Assembly: GCA_033002965.1 (NCBI GenBank)
Contig: JAURVB010012608.1
Coordinates: forward strand, 248,001 to 312,000
Source: Piper betle
Taxonomy: Eukaryota > Streptophyta > Magnoliopsida > Piperales > Piperaceae
Length of the DNA: 64,000 nt
Direction: 5' to 3'
In this document: positions 25,751 to 35,650 of the stretch, in pieces
Position numbering within the stretch: the first letter of the stretch is position 1
Layout of the letters: every line of letters starts with the position of its first letter
Made by a program: the position numbers and the translations under genes
The notes under the pieces: model-generated
Told to the model about the DNA's origin: nothing
What the model saw: only the letters and a program-made list of their open reading frames with translations
Databases searched by the model: none

Positions 25751-28678
25751 AACTTTATATTAGATCATTAAAGATTAATTAATGAACTCTTATTTTGAAC
25801 TATCTAATTCCTTATCACATCAAGATCTAATGATTTAGGATTTCAAAATAATACTAGTTTGTAAGAGAGAATAAATTGGTATGGTCTTTAACTTATTTGG
25901 AGTTTCCCAAAATTCAGTACTACTTATTGTCATTTTCACAAATCTGATTAAAAGAAAATACAAGAAATGGTCCTCTTTTGGTAAAATATTAAGTGAGGAA
26001 AATAAAGTTATAAAAATTTATAATTTTAGAAATATCCAAATAAAGATATTTCTTTAACCTTTTCAGTTTTATGTTATTTATATTTAGGATTATTAAATTT
26101 AAATTATGGTTCAGTTATAATTAATATTTTAGAATTTATTAATGACTACAATATGTGACCAAAGTAGCATCTTTGTGGAAATTAATTTATTTTTAATAGT
26201 AAGAGAGTTGTGTGTATTTAATTCATATGAATATTAATCGACCCAAACGAAGGTTAATATTTGAAAAAATTATATATTCATTTGTGGTAATAAATATAGG
26301 ATAATTATCAAGATTCTATGTGAATAATAAATCAGCCCAAAGGAAAATTTATTATTTGACATGATTTATTGTCTATATTTGATTACTTCACTAAGAGTAC
26401 TACTTACAAATTAATATTTCTATCTAAAGACTAAATATTAATGTTGTGCTAGGTATCTATTGATGGAAGTAACCATTATTTGAATTATTAATCTTATTAA
26501 GTGCATGTTATTTTGTTTTATTTTCAGTTAATCAATCTTTTTTTATGATTTTGGCCAACATCAATTCAGTTCTTATGCGTAAAGATAATTTTAAGGATTG
26601 GAGAGAGAGCGTGATGATTGTTCTCGGTTGCATGGATCTTAACCTTGCATTAAGGACAGAACAACCTGCTTTTCTTATGAACAAAAATTCTATTGAGGAA
26701 AAACGGGACATTGAAAAGTCAGAACGTTCAAATCGTATAAGTCCTATGGTCATGAAATGTGGGATTCCAGAGACCTTCAAGGGCGGCGTGTCTGATAAGG
26801 TTACTACAACCACTGAGTTTCTTAAAGAAATTGAAAAGTGTTTTGTAAAAAACAATAAGGCTGAAACAAGTGCACTTTTGGTCAAACTTGATTTTAATGA
26901 AGTTTAAAGGTAAAAAACATATAAGAGTATAGCTTAGAGATGTCAAATATTACTTCAAAATTAAAAGCACTAAAGTTAGAGCTATCTGAGAATTTGCTCG
27001 TGCATTTAGTTTTAATTTTTCTTCTGGTATAATTTATTTAATTCAAGGTCAATTATAACCGCCAAATGGACAAATGGACTCTTAATGAGCTCATTTCTTA
27101 TTTTGTCCAAAAAGAAAAAAGGTTGAAGCAAAATCAGACTGAAAGTACTCACTTGGCTAGTACCTATGTAGACAAAAATAAGAAAAGAAAGAAGGCTAAG
27201 GAAGCTGGTAATGGTTCTCACAATCAACAACAAAAGAAAGAAAATTAGGCTTTTTGCAATTTTTTTTGTGGTAAACCTAAACATATGAAGAAGGAATGCA
27301 CTAAATATCACACTTGGAGAACACAAAAAAATCAATTTCTTAATTTTGTTTGTTCTGAGGCTAATTTAGCTTCAGTGTCAATACACACTTGGTGGTTAGA
27401 TTCAAGTGTTACTACTCACATCAATACAGAGTTGTGTAAGTTGTCGAAAGCCAAATGATACTGAAAGATTCATCTATGTGGGTAATGACAAATCCGTTGT
27501 AATTGAAGTAATAGATACTTTTAAATTATTATTAAAGATAAAATATTATTTAGATTTAAAAAAGAAATATACAATACTGTTCTTTAGACAGAATTTTGTT
27601 TCTATTTCTACGTTAGATAAATTTGGTTACTCTTATTTATTTAGAAATAATAAGGTTAGTCTTTTTCTAAATTCAAATATTGTGGGTACGGGTTCCTTGC
27701 CTTTTTACTTGATACTATTGAATCTTTTAATGAAACTTTACATGCGGGTTTACGTGGTATGAAAAGAAAATTAACTAATGAGAATTTTTCTTTACTCTGG
27801 CACAAGTATTTGGGACACACTTCTAAACAAAGAATTGAAAGACTTATCTCAGATAAAATTCTTGATTCTCTTAATTAATTAAATTTTCAAGTCTATGCCG
27901 GGTGCATTAAGGGAAAATAAACAAATATAAGGAAACTAGGTATCAATAGATCTTCAAGTGTCTTAGAACTAATGCATATGGATATTTGTGGGTTATTTCC
28001 TACGATTTCTTAGGATGGTCAATAATATTTTATTACTTTCATACACGATTATTCTTGTTATGGTTGCCTTTATCTCATTTATGAGAAGTTTCAAACAATA
28101 GACGTGCTTAAGACATATAAGGCTGAAGTTGAGAACCAACTTGACAAAACTATTAAGGCTATTAGATCTGACCATAGTGGGGAATACTATGGTATATATA
28201 ATGAATCAGGTGTATAACATCTAAGACCATTTACCAAATTCCTAGAAGAATACAGAATCATCTCACAATACATAATGCCAGGTACTCCTAACATGAATGG
28301 GGTTATTGAGAAGCAAAACTGAACATTAAAAGATATGGTGAGAAATATGATTATTCATACTACATTACCTGATTTACTCAGGGGTGAGGCGCTAAAGATA
28401 GTAGTATATCTTCTTAATAGAGTACCAACAAAGGTAATCGTTAAGACCCCTTATAAATTGTGGACCGGAAAATAACTCAGTATTAAGTATTTACGTATTT
28501 GGGGTTGTCTAGCTAAAGCAAGGCCTTATATGCCAAATGAAAGAAAAATGGACTCAAGAACAGTTAGTAACTATTTTGTTAGGTACTCTGAACAGTCTAG
28601 AGGGTATAAATTTTATGATTCTACAACAAGGTCATTCTTTAAGACGGGAGATACTAATTTCTTTGAAGATGTTGAGTT

Positions 28679-29456
28679 CACTGATGAAGAAATCGGCTGA
28701 TTCCACTCGGAATCGACTGATTTAAATTGAATCGGGAGCTATCCGATTTGAAATTGGAGTCGAATCGGGTGAGAATCAATTTTTTAGATAAATGATAAAA
28801 ATGCCCTTAGTATGATATTAAATAAATTATTTGTGTATGGGCAAAATTAGAATTAAAATTTTAAGATGACAAAAATACGCATTGCATCACCCTCCCTCTA
28901 CCATCGCCGCCCCTTCCCTCTGGCCATCTACTACCGCCCCTTCCCGTGTGCCGTTTGCCGCCTCCCCTCCCTCCGCCGTCCCCCTTGCCTCCGCCCTCCC
29001 TCCGTTAGTTTGTCGCCACCCCTGCGCGGGGGATAGTCAGGGCCGACGGGTGGTGGGGCGGGGCAGGAGGCGTAGGGGGGACGGGGCGGGGCAGGGTTCG
29101 CAAGGGAGGTGGGGCAAGGTGGCGACAACAGCAACCAGGGTGAAGGAACGAGGCTTGTCGGGGGTGGCATTCTCGTAATTAAAAATTGACTCAAACTCGA
29201 GTAAAAAATAATAACTAATTCCAAATAATTTTTAAAAAATCCAAAAAAATATAAAAATATCATAAAATATAATACACACAATAATATCAAAATGACATCA
29301 ATACTTAACTTTTATATATTTATGTTATGAGTTGTAAATTATAATATATTATCGATTTACACCGATTCAACTGAACTGATTCCTGACCGATTCGATCCGA
29401 TTCAGTGACTCCTTCAAAAATTGATTCTAATTCTGATTCTGATTTCTCCAACTATG
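28679..29456. mobile_element. hAT-like non-autonomous element inside copia pol
   Basis: It starts CACTGATGAAG and ends CCAACTATG, and is flanked by near-identical 8-base repeats GTTGAGTT (28671-28678) and GTTAAGTT (29457-29464). It belongs to the same family and orientation as the copies at 14.5-15.9 kb: ATCGG-rich ends and a GC-rich core (28890-29150). It splits the copia reading frame between integrase and reverse transcriptase, so it inserted after the retrotransposon. Confidence 0.88.
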
Positions 29457-31670
29457 GTTAAGTTTGGAGGGGGAAATGAAATTAGAGAATTTGTCTTTGA
29501 CGAAGAATATATTTCTCTTCCCGTGATTGTTCTTGACAATAATCCTAATTTCCTGATATAGTTCAAGAAACAATACCAGAATTATAAGACAATGTCAAAA
29601 ATCTTCCTAATTACAATCATCAAGTTATACCTGAAGAGGATACTCAACAGCCTCAAAAGCAAATGTCATTGAGGAGATCTACAAGAGAAGGAGAAATGCA
29701 ATTCCAAATAATTATATCATCTTCTCTAAGAACATGAGGATAACATTGGAATGATGGAAGATGGTCAAATCAACTTTCATCAGGCCATGAAGAGTTCTAA
29801 TTCTCAAAAGTGGATTGATGTCATGAATGAATAGATTAAACTCATGAAAACTAATGACATTTGGGATCTTATTCCATTGTCCGAAGGTACGAAACCTATT
29901 GGTTGTAAATTGATTTAAAATCAAGAGGGATTCAAAAGTTGATGTAGAAAGATATAAGACTCGTCTTGTTATGATAGGTTTTACTCAAAAGGAACGCATC
30001 AATTATAATAAGACTTTCTCTCCAACTTCATCGAAGGACTTATTTAGAATAATAATGGCATTAGTGACAAATTTTGATCTTGAGTTACATCAAATAGATG
30101 TAAAAACTATGTTTTTAAATGGTGACATTAATGAAACAATTTATATGGTGCAATTAAAATATTTTGTATTGGGAGATTTAAAGAATATGGTTTACAAATT
30201 AAAGAAATCACATTTGTGGACTTAAGCAGGCTTTTCGTCAATGGTATCACAAATTTTCTCAATTTATTCTTTCATTCAGTTTTGAGATGAGCGTGATTGA
30301 TGATTTTATATAGCATAAGTTTAGTGGGAGTAAGCATATTTTTCTATTTTTATATGTTGATGATATATTGCTTGCCAGCAATGATATAGGTTTCTTGCAC
30401 GAAACTAAGAGATTTTTATCAAAGATATTTGAAATAAAAGATCTTGAAAATGTGTCTTTTGTATTAGGAATTCAAATATATCGGGATCACTCTCGATGTA
30501 TATTTAGATTATCACAAAAGACTTATATAGAAAAAGTAAAAAGTACTTAAGAGATTTGGCATGCAAGGTTGTAAACCATGACATACCCCTGTTTCTAAAG
30601 GAGACAAATTTAGTCTAGATCAATGCCTTAAAAATGACATAGAAGGAATAGAAATGTAAAAGATTCCTTATGTTTCAGCAGTGAGAAGTCTTATATATGC
30701 TCAAGTATGTACACGTCTAGATATTACATATATTGTTGCAATACTGGGTAGATATTTAAGTAATCTAGGATTGGATCATTAGAAAACAACCAAAAGAGTC
30801 ATGGGATATCTTTAGAGAACAAAACATTACATACTTACATATCGGAAGTTAGGTCAACTTGAGATCATTGGGTATTCTGATTCCGATTTTTCTAGATGTC
30901 AAGATAGTCGTCAATCCACTTCTCGTTATGTCTACGTGCTTACTGGAAGAACTATTTCTTAGATAAATGCTAAGCAGACACTTATAGCTTCTTCCACCAT
31001 GGTAGTTGAATTCATTACTTGTTATGAGGCATCCAATCATAGAATATAGTTGTGAAACTTTATCACAGGGTTGCGTATTGTTGATAATATTGAAAGACCA
31101 CTTAAATTATTTTGTGACAATCAGTTTGCAATATAATATTTAGATAACAATAGGAGCTCATCTAAATCAAAATGTATAGACATCAAGTTCTTTGTTATAA
31201 AAGAAAGAGTTTAGAGTGGAAAATTTTTATAGAGTATATTTGGACAAACTCCATGGTTGTGGATCTACTTACTAAAAGTTTATCGCCTAAGGTCTTTCAT
31301 GAGCATGTTGCTCATCTGGGTATTGTATCAATTGATGATATGCTACTTTAATGAGAGTTTATTTTATTGTAATATTTGGTTTATGTTTCACTCTATCTTG
31401 GTAATCTCATAAAGTTGGACCAATTAAAAATATGCATGTTTAGATCAAATTACATATAATTTTTATGTTACACATCCATAATTGATTTATTTCATTTAAT
31501 TATATTGATGTATGTACCATAGATGAGATTAATTACGATAATTGTAACAAAAATCACTTTAATCATATATTAACATTAATTGATGAACGAGATTGTTATT
31601 TTTAAATAATAACGTATATTATTTTGAAGTTCATAAAGTTGTATACAATTATCTTTGTATATATAGTCTA

Positions 31671-31680
31671 AGTGGGGGAT
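31671..31680 (+). other. Polypurine tract of the copia element
   Basis: AGTGGGGGAT lies directly before the 3' LTR, in the position where plus-strand DNA synthesis is primed. Confidence 0.75.
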
Positions 31681-31691
31681 TATTGGATTTT

Positions 31692-31730
<39 letters not shown>

Positions 31731-32204
31731 TCTATAATTATAACATATCTGTTATTTAAGGTTGACCTAAATTTAATTGATTTATTAAAGTTAAATTTAA
31801 TGGGCCATTAAAATAAATATGGATTTATATGTGTAAATATTATTTTTGTAATTTCTCTTTTATGATAGGTTGAATTAAAATTATGAAAAATAAGGATATA
31901 AATAAGGGGTTATGGTTCTTAAATTTGAAAGTAATTTTTCATTCTATCATCCTATTGTTCGAAACTTTAGTCTAACTAGTGCTGAATTTAAAAGATCATA
32001 ACTTAATGAAGTAAAGAATTATTTAATTTTTATAGATTCATGTACGCTTTTATTGTCAAATTTTATTTCTTAATAATTTAATTTAAAAAAGATTAAAGGT
32101 TTATAGTGATAGTTATTTCTTAATGATTTAATTTAAAGAAGATTAAAGGTTTATAGTGATAGTTTTATTACCCGTGTAATTTGGTTGAAATTAAAGTTAT
32201 AACA
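31681..32204 (+). repeat. 3' LTR of the copia element, with a 50-bp internal duplication
   Basis: It begins TATTGGATTTTGG and ends GTTATAACA. At about 524 bp it is longer than the 5' LTR, mainly because a 50-base unit (32065-32114) is repeated at 32115-32164 with two differences. The 5' LTR has a single copy. Confidence 0.85.
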
Positions 32205-32453
32205 ACATTCTACACATGCCATGCCAACATCTTTTGGTTTTCCCAACTAAAACTGGAAAACCAGCTCGTCTCCAAGATTTGTATCCATCTCAGTCATCGA
32301 CCAAGGTTTGTTTTATTGATTATTCAGCATTAAGATGTAGCAAATGAACTATACAAAAAACACGCACACCAGTTTGTCACAAAACGTCATCTCGTATCTC
32401 ATCCATCCCTCTTGCCTTGTTTAAGTCTCACACAAGGCTCAGCCCCTACGAAC

Positions 32454-33462
32454 ATGTCAAACATGGAGTCTCCCCTTCCCCCGCCTACCACCAATTCCCA
32501 CGACGACGACGAGCGCCTCCTCGACCACGCGCCCCTCATCCGCGTCGACAAGTCTGGCCGCGTAGAACGCCTCCTCGGCACCGCCACCGTCCCTGCCGGC
32601 GACGACCCTGCCACCGGCGTCTCCTCCAAGGACGTCACCCTCTTCCCCGGCGTCTCCGCCCGCTTGTTCCTCCCCTCCACGCCACCATCACCACCGACAA
32701 CGACAACAAGAAGAAGAAGAAGAAGCTGCCCGTCCTCATCTACTACCACGGCGGAGGCTTCATCAACGAGTCGGCCAGCTCTCCCACCTACGTCACCTTC
32801 CTCAACGCTCTCTGCTCCGCCGCCGGAGTCCTCGCCGTCTCCGTTGACTACCGCCGCGCCCCCGAGCACCCCTCCCCGCCGCCTACGACGACTCCTACGC
32901 CGCCCTCCAGTGGGCCCTCTCCCCCGCCGGCGCCGACACGTGGCTCGCCGAGCACGGCGACCTCGGAGCCGTCCTCCTCGGCGGGGACAGCGCCGGTGCC
33001 AACATAGCCCACCACGTCCTCCTCCGCCACGCCGAGAGCTGCTCCCCGCCGCTTCTCGGCGCCATTCTGATCCACCCCTTCTTCTGGGGGACGACGGAGG
33101 TGGGGCCGAGGAGCGCCGAAGCGCGGAAGCAGGGGCTGATCGAGAAGCTCTGGAGGTTCACGTGTCCGGCGACGAGCGGGTTAGACGACCCGCGGTTGAA
33201 CCCGTTGGCGGAGGCGGCGGTGGCGCTGGGTCGGGTGGGGTGTGGGAGGGTGTTGGTGTGTGTGGCGGAGAAGGACATTCTGATGGAGTGGGGGTGGGCT
33301 TACTACAAAGGTTTGGCTGCGGCGTTGGAGGGGAGGGTGGAGATGGTGGAGACGAAGGGGGAGGACCATGTCTTCCACCTCAAAAAGCCCAACTCCGACA
33401 AGGCCAACGACTTCGTCCGCCGTCTCGCCGACTTCATCAACCAGCATGCACCCTTAAAGTAG
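32454..33462 (+). pseudogene. CXE: Plant carboxylesterase (CXE, HSL-type), two frame breaks
   Basis: This is a single-exon alpha/beta hydrolase of the plant carboxylesterase family, which includes esterases and relatives such as the GID1 receptor and 2-hydroxyisoflavanone dehydratase. The start is ATG 32454 (another in frame at 32463). The N-terminus [15 protein letters not shown] is in one frame. The oxyanion motif HGGGF (32747) and [11 protein letters not shown] are in a second frame. [13 protein letters not shown], the nucleophile motif GDSAGAN (about 32985), the catalytic Asp in VAEKDIL (33265) and the His in GEDHVFHL (33360) are in a third. Each change fits one missing base, near 32670-32690 and near 32868-32878, both in C-rich sequence. 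With two bases more it would be about 336 residues, normal for the family. All catalytic residues are kept, so this is either a very recent pseudogene or a real gene with assembly errors. Confidence 0.85.
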
Positions 33463-34301
33463 CTGCTAGCTAGTGCCACTCATCACTCCTTCATAATACA
33501 ATAATCCATCATCCCCATCCTACCTTCTTCTTTCTATATGATCTCAATACCAATGTAAAGTGTATGTGCATGATGGGTACTGGGTGTATGTAGTTCTAAG
33601 TGGAGCACACATTTTGGTCACTATAAATTATAATAATAAAACTATTTTGGATGCCATGATATGTTTGATTATAATGTTTATTGTTATGTATTCTATTATA
33701 TCTCAGTACTATAATATTGTTGTATCTATTGTCTTATTATTGAACTATTGGAAAAAAAAATACTATTTATTTTATATATGCTGGGCTTGGCACCCAATGT
33801 GCATTGTTTCATCAAACTAATTAATTAATGTGCAGTGAGAGCCTAGGCTGTCTCGTTCGTTGGAAGTCGTTTGTGTCTACGTAACTCAAAAACGAAATGT
33901 GATAGATTTGTAATTTGGCGAATCAGCAATTTGAGGATTTCCAATGCGTATGGAGGGGATTTGAGCTCTCTGAGTACCCATGTTGAATAAGATACCTCTA
34001 ACTATAGCTCCCTTGTACAACAATTCTTCTAATCCAGTAGCAATGTCCTCCCTCAAATATAATTATTTGACTTATCTATCACCAACCAAGGGATCAGTGA
34101 CTGGTAGTTTGGGATCATACATCTTCCGCTTATAGCTTATTACAAAAACTAAATCATCCTGGTGTACGTAGAGGACATGCACGGCCAAAAATTTCTCCTC
34201 AGCACTAACACACTCATGTCTAGCTATAAGATAACAGTCGTATTAACCACTTCACATTAGATAATAAAAAATTTTTAAAAACACACACAAGAACAGGTTA
34301 A
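33463..34301. other. 3' flank of the carboxylesterase and spacer
   Basis: AT-rich and without a supported gene. The first 150-300 bases are probably the carboxylesterase 3' untranslated region. Confidence 0.4.
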
Positions 34302-34580
34302 TTAGCCTCGACGTCTTATGTGACCAATACCAGGGCTATGACCAGGAGATGTTGGCTGATTCCCATTCGGCTCTACGTCCAAATCCTCCTTCAACCTCCT
34401 CCTATTACCCCTCACCTTTCTCTGCGCCGGTAATAGTTTTACCACTATCATCTCCTTGCACAACTCAAGCTCACGGGGCTTCCCCTGTTTCTCACACTCA
34501 GAAGGATCATCATAAGCAAGAGATGCTACAGAAAGAGAGAGGAGAACAATCACAAGCAAAGTAATTAAACACTTAGTCAT
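34302..34580 (-). CDS. CEP: CEP signalling peptide precursor (copy 1)
   Basis: This 92-residue precursor has a hydrophobic signal peptide (about residues 1-23, CLITLLVIVLLSLSVASLA), a variable basic middle (RKVRGNRRRLKEDL) and a C-terminal CEP domain GNQPTSPGHSPGIGH at residues 73-87, followed by IRRRG. CEPs are secreted, cut to about 15 residues and hydroxylated on proline. They are perceived by CEPR-type receptor kinases and act in nitrogen-demand signalling and root development. The PGHSPGIGH core is intact, while the upstream Phe-Arg of the classic core is replaced by Asn-Gln. It is the only CEP gene here on the minus strand and ends in a basic tail unlike the other copies. A TATA-like box lies 68-75 bases upstream of the start codon. 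Confidence 0.93.
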   Translation of the reverse strand: MTKCLITLLVIVLLSLSVASLAYDDPSECEKQGKPRELELCKEMIVVKLLPAQRKVRGNRRRLKEDLDVEPNGNQPTSPGHSPGIGHIRRRG

Positions 34581-34647
34581 CTCCAACAGCCAAAAGGTTT
34601 GACGAGGAAAGAGTTGAACCTGGGAGGGTATAGCAGGTATGCACATA

Positions 34648-34655
34648 TATTTATA
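34648..34655 (-). promoter_or_regulatory. TATA-like box of CEP copy 1
   Basis: On the minus strand this reads TATAAATA, about 70 bases before the start codon at 34580. That is suitable spacing for a short 5' leader. The region is AT-rich, so chance occurrence is possible. Confidence 0.5.
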
Positions 34656-35650
34656 TACATGTATGCATTGACCATTATTCTTAAAACTAATCGTTTCCTT
34701 TGATCTTGGGGAGATTAGAGTAATGGGCACCAAGCAATATTCCAAGTTTTCTGAAGCCATTGAAAGTGCTAGGATGCTAACTACAAAATGCATGCTCAAG
34801 TGGAGTGGAGTTCAAATGGGCAATGGCCTTCACCGCAAATTAAAATTAGTGGTACCCATGACGGGTTGTCTCCCTCCTTTCCCTCTTCCTTTGCAAGCGT
34901 CTCAAAGTACTACCAATCAAAAACAACGATGGCCATTAATCTGATTTTTATCAGCGAATAAGAATTTCTGGTCTTTGATCCACTGCAGCCACCCGTTCGT
35001 TGTACTGTCAGCACATGACATTTTTAATGAACTCACGTCAGAGATACCCACCAATTTCATCCCAGATCCTCCTTTAAAGTGGTATCTTTACAGAGTAAGC
35101 CATCACCTGATCAGTTTGATATCATCAAACACAGTCACAATTACCAACTAGTATTATACTCAATTAAAAAAACACGATATTAGTCTTATCAATTCATTAT
35201 TGTCAGCTCGCTTTTTACACCACACACGATAAAGAAAATGGCTGTGAGTGGATCGAATAGCAGTTATCTATCAATCATACAAAGATGCTCGTATATGTTT
35301 GTGTTTTGTATAAAATGCTCGACCACTTTGTCAATCCTAAGATTTCGGTACCTACATGAAAATCATGTTGAGATACGACTCAAGACATAATCTACTGTTA
35401 AGTTCAAAATCAACAATACCGGGCAATTTTTATTCAACTTAACAGCTCTGCACCACAGAGTTATTCCCTGGAAATAATGCCATAACCCCAATTGCCACCG
35501 CTTGAACCTACGGGCAAAGCCTGGGTTCTCACACCTCCCTGCAGCTGCAAGATGTTAAGAGAGGTGAGAAATAGGTAACCTACTTGTGCAGGTTGAATAG
35601 TTGATACAATCACTATATTTTGGCATTAATCGGAGTAACCTAGGAATCCA
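34656..35650. other. Spacer upstream of CEP copy 1
   Basis: Probably the promoter of CEP copy 1, then the 3' region of the minus-strand methylesterase-like gene. No further gene is supported. Confidence 0.4.

Larger units (their letters stand above)
25284..32204 (+). mobile_element. Defective Ty1/copia LTR retrotransposon
   Basis: The element has two LTRs, a tRNA-iMet type primer-binding site, a polypurine tract and the copia domain order gag, protease, integrase, reverse transcriptase, RNase H. Gag (UBN2-like) is open at 26545-26907, and a zinc knuckle lies at 27255-27299 with C-x3-C spacing instead of the usual C-x2-C. Protease has WLDSS where WLDSG is expected (27395). Integrase blocks (LWHKYLGH, RSDHSGEYYG) span 27790-28520. 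Reverse transcriptase shows HQIDVKTMFLNGDI (30090) and YVDDILLASND (30355). RNase H shows GYSDSDFSRCQDSRQSTSRY (30870). In-frame stops (for example at 27246) and frameshifts are scattered throughout, so it cannot move by itself. A hAT-like element sits inside at 28679-29456. No clear 5-base target duplication is visible outside the LTRs. Confidence 0.9.

Noticed and set aside
32399..33278. Long minus-strand open frames opposite the carboxylesterase
   Set aside because: They are mirror images of GC-rich coding DNA. All family motifs are on the plus strand.
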